From: Notolepis coatsorum
Taxonomy: Eukaryota > Chordata > Actinopteri > Aulopiformes > Paralepididae
Length of the DNA stretch: 64,000 nucleotides
Assembly (NCBI GenBank): GCA_963971535.1
Contig: OZ020601.1
Coordinates: 23,856,471-23,920,470 of the forward strand
Direction of reading: 5' to 3'
A program made the position numbers and the translations under genes. Shown here piece by piece: positions 31,834 through 43,240 of this stretch (positions within the stretch are counted from its first letter, which is position 1; each line of letters starts with the position of its first letter). The notes beneath the pieces were generated by a model. That model saw nothing but the letters and a program-made list of their open reading frames with translations. It was not told where the DNA came from and searched no databases.

Positions 31834-34297
31834 CACCTGTCGTCCTCACCTGTCGTCCTCACCTGTCGTCATCACCTATTGTCCTCACCTATTGTTCTCA
31901 CCTGTCATCCTCACCTGTCGTCCTCACCTGTCTTCCTCACCTGTCTTCCTCACCTGTCGTCCTCACCTGTCGTCCTCGCCTGTCGTCCTCACCTGTCTTC
32001 CTCACCTGTCGTCCTCGCCTGTCTTCCTCACCTGTCGTCATCACCTGTCTTCCTCACCTGTCACCTATCGTCTTCACCTGTCGTCCTCACCTGTCGTCCT
32101 CACCTGTCTTCCTCGCCTGTCGTCCTCGCCTGTCTTCCTCACCTGTCGTCCTCACCTGTCACCTGTCGTCCTCACCTGTCACCTGTCGTCCTCACCTGTC
32201 TTCCTCGCCTGTCGTCCTCACCTGTCGTCCTCACCTGTCGTCCTCACCTGTCGTCATCACCTGTCGTCCTCGCCTGTCGTCCTCACCTGTCGTCATCACC
32301 TGTCGTCCTCACCTGTCGTCCTCACCTGTCTTCCTCACCTGTCGTCCTCACCTGTCGTCCTCACCTGTCGTCATCACCTGTCGTCCTCGCCTGTCGTCCT
32401 CACCTGTCGTCATCACCTGTCGTCCTCGCCTGTCGTCCTCACCTGTCTTCCTCACCTGTCGTCATCACCTGTCGTCCTCGCCTGTCGTCCTCACCTGTCT
32501 TCCTCACCTGTCGTCCTCGCCTGTCTTCCTCACCTGTCGTCATCACCTGTCGTCCTCGCCTGTCTTCCTCACCTGTCTTCCTCACCTGTCGTCATCACCT
32601 GTCGTCCTCGCCTGTCGTCCTCGCCTGTCGTCCTCGCCTGTCGTCCTCACCTGTCTTCCTCACCTGTCGTCCTCACCTGTCGTCCTCACCTGTCGTCATC
32701 ACCTGTCGTCCTCGCCTGTCGTCCTCACCTGTCTTCCTCACCTGTCGTCCTCGCCTGTCTTCCTCACCTGTCGTCCTCACCTGTCGTCCTCACCTGTCTT
32801 CCTCACCTGTCTTCCTCACCTGTCGTCCTCACCTGTCACCTGTCGTCCTCACCTGTCTTCCTCGCCTGTCTTCCTCACCTGTCGTCCTCACCTGTCGTCC
32901 TCACCTGTCGTCCTCACCTGTCGTCCTCACCTGTCTTCCTCGCCTGCGTCCTCGCCTGTCGTCCTCACCTGTCTTCCTCACCTGTCGTCCTCACCTGTCG
33001 CCCTCACCTGTCGTCCTCACCTGTCGTCCTCACCTGTCTTCCTCACCTGTCGTCCTCACCTGTCGCCCTCACCTGTCGTCCTCACCTGTCGTCCTCACCT
33101 GTCGTCCTCACCTGTCGTCCTCACCTGTCGCCCTCACCTGTCGTCCTCACCTGTCGTCCTCACCTGTCGTCCTCACCTGTCGTCCTCACCTGTCGTCCTC
33201 ACCTGTCGTCCTCACCTGTCTTCCTCACCTGTCTTCCTCACCTGTCGTCCTCACCTGTCACCTGTCGCCCTCACCTGTCGTCCTCACCTGTTGTCCTCAC
33301 CTGTCACCTGTCGTCCTCGCCTGTCGTCCTCGCATGTCGTCCTCACCTGTCGTCCTCACCTGTCACCTGTCATCCTCACCTGTCACCTGTCGTCCTCACC
33401 TGTCATCCTCACCTGTCACCTGTCGTCCTCACCTGTCGTCCTCACCTGTCGTCCTCACCTGTCGTCCTCACCTGTCGTCCTCACCTGTCACCTGTCATCC
33501 TCACCTGTCGCCTCGCCTGTCGTCCTCACCTGTCGTCCTCACCTGTCGTCCTCACCTGTCGTCCTCACCTGTCACCTGTCATCCTCACCTGTCGTCCTCA
33601 CCTGTCACCTGTCATCCTCACCTGTCGTCCTCACCTGTCGTCCTCACCTGTCACCTGTCGTCCTCACCTGTCGTCCTCACCTGTCGTCCTCACCTGTCGT
33701 CCTCACCTGTCACCTGTCGTCCTCACCTGTCGCCTCGCCTGTCGTCCTCACCTGTCGTCCTCACCTGTCGTCCTCACCTGTCGTCCTCGCCTGTCGTCCT
33801 CACCTGTCGTCCTCACCTGTCGTCCTCACCTGTCATCCTCACCTGTCACCTGTCGTCCTCGCCTGTCGTCCTCACCTGTCGTCCTCACCTGTCGTCCTCA
33901 CCTGTCGTCCTCACCTGTCACCTGTCGTCCTCACCTGTCATCCTCACCTGTCACCTGTCGTCCTCGCCTGTCGTCCTCGCCTGTCGTCCTCACCTGTCGT
34001 CCTCACCTGTCGTCCTCACCTGTCGTCCTCACCTGTCACCTGTCGTCCTCGCCTGTCGTCCTCGCCTGTCGTCCTCACCTGTCGTCCTCACCTGTCGTCC
34101 TCACCTGTCGTCCTCACCTGTCGTCCTCACCTGTCACCTGTCGTCCTCACCTGTCATCCTCACCTGTCACCTGTCGTCCTCACCTGTCATCCTCACCTGT
34201 CACCTGTCGTCCTCACCTGTCGTCCTCGCCTGTCGTCCTCACCTGTCATCCTCACCTGTCACCTGTCGTCCTCGCCTGTCGTCCTCACCTGTCGTCC
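31834..34297. repeat. 13-bp minisatellite, about 190 copies, open in three frames
   Basis: Unit ACCTGTCGTCCTC with GTC/TTC/ATC and CAC/CGC variants and frequent 8-bp short units (ACCTGTC). Period 13 is not a multiple of 3, so all three plus frames read the same 13-residue cycle and none contains a stop for about 2.5 kb. Pyrimidine-rich on the plus strand. No gene evidence. Confidence 0.95.
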
Positions 34298-34324
34298 TCT
34301 TTTTCATTGAAGATCGATGACACA

Positions 34325-34690
34325 CAATATTTTGAGTATATGGGTACATTTTCTGTTTCAGAACTGAGAACTTTGTGTAGAATAAACCTCATTTCAACTC
34401 GTGAGACACTGAGCTTACCCTCATTTACAGTGACGACGAGCTTACAAAATAAAGATGCAGTTATCAGTAGATTCATATATATAGGCACAACAAATAAGAA
34501 TAAACAATAAACAATCAGCTAATACAGTTACAAGTATATGTTAAAAATGTTATGCAACAAACGAAGGAAGAACCTTCAGCTTCAGAGTCAGTTGGAGGGC
34601 ATTCCAGGTGTTGGAACAATCAAAGGATGTTTTTCCTAATTCAGAGCAAACTGGAGGAAGCCTAAGAACCAAGAGGACATTATATGGTGG
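34325..34690 (-). pseudogene. Jockey-like LINE 3' end, minus strand
   Basis: The minus-strand frame near 34680-34560 reads LRLPPVCSELGKTSFD and WNALQLTLKLKVLPSFV, the same C-terminal block as at 31430-31560, followed by a 3' UTR. 5'-truncated relic. Confidence 0.7.
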
Positions 34691-35217
34691 ATGACGACCT
34701 CACTGTGTCAGCCCGCCACAGCAGAGGACATAATGGGAAAAGTGCAACAGACATATCAGTTAATCTCCATGACATTAGAATACAGAGTGAATACATGAAA
34801 CCCAAGTGACGCACAGCCCTGCCGTGTCGTGTTGTTGCTATAAATGTCCCTGTTCCTCTCTGACTCACAGCGTCTCGCCGCCACGCGCTCATCATGCTGA
34901 TGGCATCGGTAAACACTATCACCGCACAGCGACAGCTTGTACGTCATCGCAGGGTCAGGGGTCAGGAGCACCCAGCAGCGTGTCATCCCCGGGGGCTGTG
35001 TACCGCCAGGCTCAGCGGCGTCTGTTATGACGCGTTTGGCGGAATTAATCACAGTTGGTGGAACGTCGCATGGGGGGGGGGGTTCATAATTGACATTTGG
35101 AGTACCAGAAGGGCTGAACAACCTCTCATGTCAACCCAGTATGCATGGTATATGCTTGATCTGTTCATGCTGATGGACAGAGTCTTACATGCTTATCAAC
35201 GTACAAAGGAACTTCCC
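34691..35217. other. No recognisable feature
   Basis: Unique-looking sequence with short open frames only, between a LINE relic and a minisatellite. Confidence 0.4.
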
Positions 35218-36173
35218 ACCACAGTCAGGACAGCTGAAACCATCACAGTCAGGACAGCTGAAACCATCACAGTCAGGACAGCTGAAACCATCACAGTCAG
35301 TACAGCTGAAACCACCACAGTCAGGACAGCAGAAACCATCACAGTCAGGAAAGATGAAACCATCACAGTCAGTACAGCTGAAACCATCACAGTCAGGACA
35401 GCTGAAACCATCACAGTCAGTACAGCTGAAACCATCACAGTCAGGACAGCTGAAACCATCACAGTCAGGACAGCTGAAACCACCACAGTCAGTACAGCTG
35501 AAACCACCACAGTCAGGACAGCAGAAACCATCACAGTCAGGAAAGATGAAACCATCACAGTCAGTACAGCTGAAACCATCACAGTCAGGAAAGATGAAAC
35601 CACCACAGTCAGGACAGCTGAAACCATCACAATCAGGACAGCTGAAACCATCACAGTCAGGACAGCTGAAACCATCACAGTCAGGACAGCTGAAACCACC
35701 ACAGTCAGTACAGCTGAAACCATCACAGTCAGTACAGCTGAAACCACCACAGTCAGTACAGCTGAAACCACCACAGTCAGGACAGCAGAAACCATCACAG
35801 TCAGGAAAGATGAAACCATCACAGTCAGTACAGCTGAAACCATCACAGTCAGTACAGCTGAAACCACCACAGTCAGGACAGCTGAAACCATCACAGTCAG
35901 TACAGCTGAAACCACCACAGTCAGGACAGCAGAAACCATCACAGTCAGGAAAGATGAAACCATCACAGTCAGTACAGCTGAAACCATCACAGTCAGGAAA
36001 GATGAAACCACCACAGTCAGGACAGATGAAACCATTACAGTCAGGACAGCTGAAACCATCACAGTCAGTACAGCTGAAACCACCACAGTCAGGACAGCTG
36101 AAACCATCACAGTCAGGACAGCTGAAACCATCACAGTCAGGAAAGATGAAACCACCACAGTCAGGACAGCTGA
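35218..36173. repeat. 24-bp minisatellite, about 40 copies
   Basis: Unit ACAGCTGAAACCATCACAGT plus CAGG, with AAGATG, GTACAG and CACCAC variants arranged in a higher-order pattern. Period 24 keeps frames open on both strands: hydrophilic TAETITVR on plus and hydrophobic VLTVMVSA on minus. Both are judged artefacts. Confidence 0.95.
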
Positions 36174-36222
36174 AACGAAGGTTATTCTATAACCCTAGTT
36201 ATATGAGTATAGCGAGCGCTCT
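36174..36222 (+). repeat. Arm of 49-bp perfect inverted repeat
   Basis: Exact reverse complement of 37790-37838, and includes AACCCTAGTTATATGAGTAT. It directly abuts the 24-bp minisatellite. Confidence 0.95.
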
Positions 36223-36323
36223 GCTCTATTGGAACTATCCCTTTAATCATACTAAAAATGAAAAAACGTTCTCCACATGTACACACCTACTCACCTCTGC
36301 CTGGCCACACCCATATCCGTTAC

Positions 36324-36330
36324 TATATAA
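36324..36330 (+). promoter_or_regulatory. TATA-like box in the DIRS-like spacer
   Basis: TATATAA followed by GCAGGGTCG, inside the spacer between the arms, where a promoter would be expected for a retroelement. Inferred from sequence only. Confidence 0.3.
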
Positions 36331-36403
36331 GCAGGGTCGTGGCAACACAATCAGCTCCTTCCCCAGTCTTTCACCGCCAAAGGAAAGACTGTGGGGTCCT
36401 CAG

Positions 36404-37770
36404 CAGTGTTGGGACTAACGCGTTACAAAGTAACGCGTTACAGAAACGAAGTTACTTTTTGCCGCAACTAGTACTCTAACGCATTACTTTTGAAATTCAG
36501 TAACGCTACTTACGTTACTGAATGGTTTGTTAGTTCGTTACTGCGTTCTTTTTATGTAGATTCATAGCGAGCGTCCTTATTTCGCCTGCGTTTGTTTTGT
36601 TTACTGTAGACTGAAAGGCGCTATATAAAACGAAGTATTATTATTATTATTATTATTATTTCTTTCCGTAGCCTCATTCTGGTTTTCGCACTTCTGATTG
36701 GCCACTGACGTTCTGAAAGAAATAGACGCTCTCTACAGTAAACAACAAGAGGACGCTCGCTATGAATCTACATAATAAGAACGCAGTAATAATAACGAAC
36801 TAACAAACCATTTAGCAACTACTTGGAGAGATAATTAATATACAACATGGAAACGAGATAAAGAACATGTTTGAAGGGCTGCTGGAGTCAACTGGACTAA
36901 CGTTACATCTCGACCACCGCAGACTGGTGACGGTGAGTGCAATGTGTTCACTGAAACTCAAGATCAACGGATTTTGACTGTACGAAATCTGCCAGGGAAT
37001 CTCATAATACTAATCAAACAATATAAATATAGTCCTTTCATGCACAATTGATATCCTAACTATTCTAACGTTGCAATGCTTTGATTGATATCTTAAACAA
37101 CGCTGCAAGATGGTTATGAATGAATTAATGAATGGATGAATGAATGAATGAATGAAAACTTTATTTAACAGATTGCAGAATGGGTACAATACAGTACGGC
37201 TCAATACATACAATTGTTAAGGGGATGCAGACCTGAGAAAGACGTTTGTCTTGTTTCCATCAGGGTCCCCCATTTTCAATTCATATAGACATTTATGACA
37301 TACACAACATACATGACATTTATGGCATAGGGACATATAGGTATTTAGTACTGATACATTTGTGACATAAGCGGTATTCAAATATACAGTACTGTTACCC
37401 CTAGATCCTGACAGAGTATATACATATGATGGGGAGGGGACTGTACATTAGGAGGGGGTGGGTGGGTGGGAGAGAAATATACATACAGCGGGGAGGGAAT
37501 ATATAATGAAACGCTCTAGACCACATTGCTTAGCAGAGTTCGGTGATGTGAATGGAAACTGTCAAGTTGATCAACCGATTTTGAGTATATGGGGCATGGG
37601 ACTTGAGCAATTTTAATTTTTAATTTTTTTTTAAATAACTAAATAGTTACTTTTCACAGTAACTCATTACTTTTGGGTGTAAGTAACTAGTACAGTAACG
37701 AAGTTACTTTGAAATGAAGTAACTAGTAAAGTAACTGAGTTACTATTTTTCAGTAACTAGCACAACACTG
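36404..37770 (+). mobile_element. hAT non-autonomous element, copy 1
   Basis: Starts CAGTGTTGGGACTAACGCG and ends CTAGCACAACACTG, with a perfect 8-bp target duplication GTCCTCAG at 36396-36403 and 37771-37778. The subterminal AACGCGTTAC/GTAACTAGT motifs are repeated many times. An internal inverted repeat lies at about 36528-36613 against 36727-36810. It contains a LINE-tail insertion at about 37106-37500. It has an unoccupied TTAA at 37093-37096, where copy 2 carries a MITE. No transposase. Confidence 0.92.
37106..37500 (-). mobile_element. LINE/SINE tail element inside hAT copy 1
   Basis: GAATGAATG repeats, then AAAACTTTATTTAACAGATT and the conserved core, in minus orientation; one of the longer copies of the family (about 395 bp). 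hAT copy 2 lacks it at the matching place. Confidence 0.8.
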
Positions 37771-37789
37771 GTCCTCAGTGAGTCAGAGG

Positions 37790-37838
37790 AGAGCGCTCGC
37801 TATACTCATATAACTAGGGTTATAGAATAACCTTCGTT
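37790..37838 (-). repeat. Arm of 49-bp perfect inverted repeat
   Basis: Exact reverse complement of 36174-36222; followed immediately by the target duplication of hAT copy 2. Confidence 0.95.
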
Positions 37839-37847
37839 ATAAATCAT

Positions 37848-39425
37848 CAGTGTTGTGCTAGTTACTGAAAAATAGGAACTCAGTTACTTTACTAGTTACT
37901 TCATTTAAAAAGTAACTCAGTTACTTTACTAGTTACTTACACCCAAAAGTAATGTGTTACTGTGAAAAGTAACTATTTAGTTACTAAAAATAAAATAAAA
38001 AGATTGCTCTCATTAATGCCCTTACAGATACTCAAAATCTGTTGATCAACTTGACAGTTTCCATTCACATCACTGAACTCTGCTAAGCAATGTGGTCTAG
38101 ATACAAACACAAATGTTGTCCCGACATAATAAGAAATGCGCTGTGCCTAATTGTATCGCCGCTTAGGTTGAAGGAACAGCCTTGATGTCTGTCGCCAGAG
38201 CATTTCATTATAACCGTCTTGCAACGTTGTTTAAAGGGGAACTATTTTACTATTTCTTTCACTATTTGGGCACTTTTACACAATTCCTGTGAGTCTATGG
38301 AACACCTCTGTAATATATATATTTTTTTTATTCATTGTTTTGTATTTCTAATCAAGTCCTCAAAAACAGCATTTTTCTACCTCAAGATCTTAAGCCGTTT
38401 TGAGCTGATGTGGCCTGGGGTGCAGCCACAATGGTAATGGTTCTGGTTCGCCTGAACATTATCATGCAGCGGTGTCTTTCTGACATCACATATCGCGCAC
38501 ATTTTCAAATGACTCAGTTCAGTGAGGGTGAATATTGTGAGAGGAGAATTGGAAGAATGCGCCAATATGAGAATTTTGAGACATAGATCATATTAATATA
38601 AGTTCACATAGCTAGGAAACAATGCTAAACACTCAAAAAGGCCATTTATAAGATAGTTCCCCTTTAAGATATCAATCGTGCATTGCAACGTTAGAATAGT
38701 TAGGATATCAATTGTGCATGAAAGGACTATATTTATATTGTTTGATTAGTATTGATGAGATTCCCTTCCAGATTCTTACAGTCAAAATCTGTTGATCAAC
38801 TTTGCATTCACATCACTGAACTCACCAAAGTCTGCGGTGGTTGAGATGTAACGTTAGTCCAGCCCCTCAAACATTTTCTTTAGCTCATTTCCATTTTGTA
38901 TATTCTCTCTCCAAGTAGTTGGAAAACGTGAAGTGTTCCGTCCCATTTGCCGTGTGCCGCCTGGTGATGCTAACTAGATCCCCGAAAGCGAGTGGCTTAC
39001 TGGCTTCGGATGAGTCCTGTTAACGTTAGACTCAGCTACTAGCTTCGTTGAAGCATGGGCAGTAGATAGTATCTTTGAGCCAAAACACAAATGACATTTA
39101 ACTAAAACATTATTTTATTTGTGCTCGATAAAAGAGAAATAGTGATAATATCCATGTGTACAAACGCGAGTAGTGGGCGCTGCCATGACAGTCAAGTCTA
39201 TAGTAAACAAAACACGCCCACAGCACAGCGTGTCCCGCAGGTGAGGTGACACACAGACAGGAGTCAGGAGGACTGCGCTGGATCACTATCGCTCGCTACC
39301 AATCTACATAAAAAGAATGCAGTAACGAACCATTCAGTAATGGTAACGGCGTTACTGAATTTAAAAAGTAATGCGTTAGAGTACTAGTTACCGCCTAAAG
39401 TAACGGCGTTACTGTCCCAACACTG
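37848..39425 (-). mobile_element. hAT non-autonomous element, copy 2
   Basis: Starts CAGTGTTGTGCTAGTTAC and ends TACTGTCCCAACACTG, the same family as copy 1 but reversed. Target duplication is TAAATCAT at 37840-37847 against TAAATCGT at 39426-39433 (one mismatch, so older or mutated). It contains the Kolobok-type MITE at 38235-38663. Confidence 0.9.
38235..38663 (+). mobile_element. Kolobok-type MITE, 429 bp
   Basis: Flanked by TTAA at 38231-38234 and 38664-38667; termini AGGGGAACTATTTT and AAGATAGTTCCCCT. Its left 170 bp match the left end of the Kolobok at 18959 (ACTATTTGGGCACTTTTACA, CCTGTGAGTCTATGGAACAC), and its right end matches the Kolobok right end (CAATGCTAAACACTCAAAAA, CCATTTATAA). 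hAT copy 1 has the empty site TATCTTAAACAAC. Confidence 0.93.
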
Positions 39426-40720
39426 TAAATCGTATAGCTTTACGCTCTGCTCTATTGGAACACAGGAGCTGAGCAGAGCGAAAAGCTCGACAGATGTACC
39501 CGCTGAGGCCCCCTACAACCATCAGAATACCGGAGAGGATCCGAGCCCCCCGGCCCCCCTTAGCGGGGGACGGGAGGGAGATCGGACCCGACTGTGCGAA
39601 GAGGGTTTAGCACCTCAAACGCACAGGGTGAGCAGACCGTGGGACTTACCTTTATTTAGAAGGGCCCGCGACCACTCGAGCGCACATCCCACATGCCACC
39701 AGGGAACGGACGTGAAGCAAAAAAGAAAAAAAAACCTGTTACAGCCCCCAACATCACAGGGTCGGGGTTAAAAAGAAACCAAACCCTGTGGCAAGGCCGT
39801 AGCAGCGGAGCGAGGAGGAGGTCCCAGCCCTAGGACAACCCGAGGACTAGGACCCCCTGAAAAAGGGGCCTGGTTGAGGCCAATGAGGCTGCGGCATCGA
39901 GACCCCACCAGACGGTCACTGGTGACACCACCCCCCACATCGCCAGCGTATCGGACAGGGCCTAAATCAAGTGACGGCCCTTCCCCCCTTGGCACGCCAC
40001 TCTGAAGCACTCTTTTTCAAAGAGGTTACCCCCCCACAATACTGTGGGGCCAGTCGGCGTGCCGGGGAGACAACCCTCCAAGGAGGTTGATCCCTCAATC
40101 CAGGCAACAGGTCCCAAGAGCAGAACTCGACCTGTGCCTGGAGCACTGTGGACTAGACAGGCGCCTAAGGGGTCTACTATAAAAACAGTACCCGGAAGGG
40201 GTGTTCGGTATGCTGTGCACCATGTCACAATCTCCACGAAACCCGACCCCGCCAATTTATTAATACAGCGGGGTCGAGGTTCAGAGAAGAGGCTGACACA
40301 ATTGGCAAACTTCATGAAAGATGCGGGGGCATACTCTTGGGCAGACGGGGTCAGGCCCGGCCTCAACTCGAGAGTCGACTCTGCTACCAATGTTTAGTTT
40401 AACAGGAGGCGGTTGCTCCCTTAACCCACTAAGAAAACTCAGAAACATAACTGCGCGTATACACAGGCTATACAAGCAGTTCAAGCGTTTCAGGTTTCAA
40501 AAGGGTTAACCCAGGCCAACAGGTTATCGAGGACGAGGCCCGACCTGGGCCAGGCGGACCGGGACCTACACAGGGATGCATAGAGGAGTTGACAGGCAAC
40601 CTCCCCGACAGCCACCTCCCATCCCCGGCTTAGCAGGGAGGGAGGGGTGAAACAAATGGAGAAGGACCGAGCCCCCTAACATTTTGCTGCAGGTGTCACT
40701 CATCAGTAATTAGTAATAGT

Positions 40721-40821
40721 GATTTAAAGGCTTGCTGCCTTAGCATCAGCGAAGCGTCGAGAAACGAAGAGGGACAAAGAGAGGAGTTTTCCTGGAGTTC
40801 TCCGCAGAGGGATCCATACAT
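40721..40821. other. Junction between DIRS-like element and L2
   Basis: Short stretch with no recognisable feature. Confidence 0.4.
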
Positions 40822-42134
40822 TTACATTTACATTTAGTCATTTAGCTGACGCTTTTATCCAAAGCGACTTACAAGTTCTGTACGACAAGCCATCAGGAAG
40901 GGCACAACTCTATCAGCTGAGCAACAATGTTCATCAAAGTGTTGAGTGCTACAGTGTAGGTTAGTTTATTAGGACAAGTGCATGACAGTACGGTTAGTTA
41001 GGGTTCGATTTTTTTTTTTATTGTTTTTTTTTTTTTTTTCAGATAATGGTTGAAGAAGTGCGTCTTTAGTCGACGGCGAAAGATTGGACGTGATTCGGCT
41101 GTCCTAACTGGGGTGGGTAGTTCATTCCACCATTGTGGGGCAAGGACTGAGAATAGGCGACTTCTCTTTGATGACCCTCCCGGAGCTTGGATAGGAGTAG
41201 GTCTGAGGCGGCCAGAAGATGCAGAGCGTAGGGGTCTTGAGGGTGTGTAGTTAGAGACCATTGACCGGAGGTAGGCGGGAGCGGTTCCCTTTGCCGCACG
41301 GTATGCTAGGTCAAGGGCCTTGAAGCGGATTCGTGCAGCAATGGGGAGCCAGTGCAGGTCCCTAAGAAGTGGGGTGACATGGGCCGACTTCGGTAGGTTT
41401 GAGATCAGGCGGGCCGCTGCGTTCTGAATGAGTTGAAGAGGCTTAGTGGCAGTGGCCGGGAGGCCAGCGAGCAGTGCATTGCAGTAGTCGAGGCGGGAGA
41501 TGACTGTTGATTGGACGAGGAGTTGGGTGGCTTCTTTTGTCAGGAAGGGGCGGATCCTTCTGACGTTGCTCAGGAGGAATCGGCAGGTTCTGGTCGTCGC
41601 TGCGATGTGAGCAGAGAAGTTCAACTGGTCGTCGAGGACAACACCAAGGTTCTTGGCGGTCGGGGACGCAGTCACAGCTGCATTCTCGACTGTGATTGAA
41701 AGGTCGGTTAGGGGGGAGGATTTGGCCGGCAGGTGGAGCAATTCTGTTTTGCTTAGGTTCAGTTTGAGGTGGTTGGACGTCATCCAGGCTGAGATGTCGG
41801 ACAGACAGGCCGAGATCCGCTCAGAGACGTGGATATCTGAGGGAGGGAAGGAGAGGAAGAGTTGAGTATCGTCGGCATAACAATGGTAGGAGAAGCCATG
41901 AGACGTGATAATGTTACCCAGTGATTTAGTGTAGAGGGAGAAGAGAAGGGGTCCTAAAACCGAGCCCTGGGGGACACCCGTCCGCAGGGGGCGGGTGGCC
42001 GACAGGGTCCCTCTCCATGACACTTGGTAGGAGCGGTCATTGAGGTATGATGACAGCCATGTCAGCGCAGAGCCAGCCACTCCCATTCCTGCGAGGGCCG
42101 CAAGGAGGATCTGGTGGTTGACTGTGTCGAAGGC
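40822..42134 (-). pseudogene. L2-type LINE, 3' part with reverse transcriptase
   Basis: The minus-strand frame of about 385 codons begins in the FDTVNHQILLAAL block. It goes through GVPQGSVLGPLLFSLYTKSL, FSYHCYADDTQLFLSF (catalytic box), NLGVVLDDQL, SRLDYCNALLAGLP, LIQNAAARLIS and LHWLPIAARIRF, ending after HFFNHYLK. The 3' end at about 40822-40990 is the fish L2 tail with ATTTAGCTGACGCTTTTATC. The frame is intact for the part that remains, but endonuclease and N-terminal reverse transcriptase are missing. Head-to-head with the next copy. Confidence 0.9.
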
Positions 42135-42159
42135 TAGGTGGATCCAGGGATCCACCTAG
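42134..42159. repeat. 26-bp near-perfect palindrome at the L2/L2 junction
   Basis: CTAGGTGGATCC, a 2-bp AG, then GGATCCACCTAG: twelve-base arms, exact. It lies exactly where the two opposite L2 copies meet. Confidence 0.95.
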
Positions 42160-42879
42160 TGCTAAGTACACCATAATCCTATCTTTCACTCCACTCTGCT
42201 ACTTCTCTGCTATCCCGCTTCCCCCCTTCTCGCTTAAACTTTCTAGCTGCCACTCTTGACACCAGAATGTGTCTCATACTTATATCCACAATCTGCTCCT
42301 CCAGAACAGATTCAACCCATCCACGGCAGTTTGCTAGCAACCCGGCTAATCTCTCCTACCCTCCTACAGCCACTAATACACCTGTCACAGTACAGGGAGG
42401 CTTATGGAAGGCTCAAGAAAGCTGACTTCATTACTGCCTACGCCCATAGTCAAAATCTGCAGCTCCTGGCTCTAACTGAGACCTGGATAACCCCCAATAA
42501 CTCATCAACACCTGCAGCATGGTCTACAAACTATAACTTCACTCACACACCTCGACCTTCCAGGCGGGGTGGAGGCACATGCCTCATGATATCTCTTTCA
42601 TGGGCTACAAACTTAACACCACTCCTAGAACTGTCACTCTCCTCTCTCGAATATTATGCAGTATCTGTCTCTAATCCTTTCAATCTCACCATTGTTACAC
42701 TCTATCGCCCTCCAGGTCCCCTCGATCACTTCACAGATGAGCTGGACATGCTTCTAAGCTCCTTACCGGAAGATGGTACCCCTCTCCTTCTATTGGGCGA
42801 CTTCAACCTGCCTGACTCATCTCAGTCGGTCCCAGTGGTCTCCCTCCTACAACAATTTGATCTGACTCCCACTGCCATG

Positions 42880-43240
42880 TGTGGGATATTTGTGGATATC
42901 CTGATGAAGAATGTTCTCAGTCAACCGAGGCTTGGATAATAACAAGGTTTATTAACCAAACGGATAGATTACATAGTGAGAATGGCTGAGGGCTTCCCCC
43001 AGGTGATCAGCTGAAATTACCCAGGTAAGAAGACCCCTGATAGATCTCGGGAGGATATCTATATAGGTAACAGGAGGGGGGGTGTGGTCCCATTTGATAG
43101 GTCAGATGGGGGGGGGGGGTACAGGTAATGGGGACACAGGGGAGGGGAGTGTCTTATTCCACAGAGAGGGGGGGGGGCACAGGTAAAGGGGACACAGGGG
43201 AGGGGAGTATATTTACATGAGGACAATATATTATACCACA
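42880..43240. mobile_element. Unidentified insertion in the L2, possibly a solo LTR
   Basis: About 360 bp with no L2 homology, beginning TGTGGGATATT and ending TTATACCACA, so TGTGG...CCACA ends as in LTRs. It contains G runs and a repeated GGGGACACAGGGGAGGGGAG (43130, 43190). I find no clean target duplication. Confidence 0.4.

Larger units (their letters stand above)
36174..40720 (-). mobile_element. Second DIRS-like element, carrying two hAT insertions
   Basis: In minus orientation the order is body (40720 to 39434), arm (37838-37790), a spacer of about 190 bp and inverted arm (36222-36174), as at 1-1381. The body shares sequence with 1-1000, including the GATACGCTGGCGATGTG region near 39940. 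hAT copies at 36404-37770 and 37848-39425 sit in the spacer and next to the arm. A minus-strand open frame at 39962-40390 begins near SAQEYAPASFMKFANCVSLF; I do not recognise it. No recombinase or reverse transcriptase is visible. Confidence 0.5.

Noticed and set aside
31758-34510. Three frames of 836-872 codons rich in SSSPVVLTCRPHL
   Set aside because: All three plus frames are open because of the 13-bp period; a protein gene would use one.
35196-36158. 320-codon hydrophobic frame on the minus strand
   Set aside because: Artefact of the 24-bp array; sense frames are equally open.
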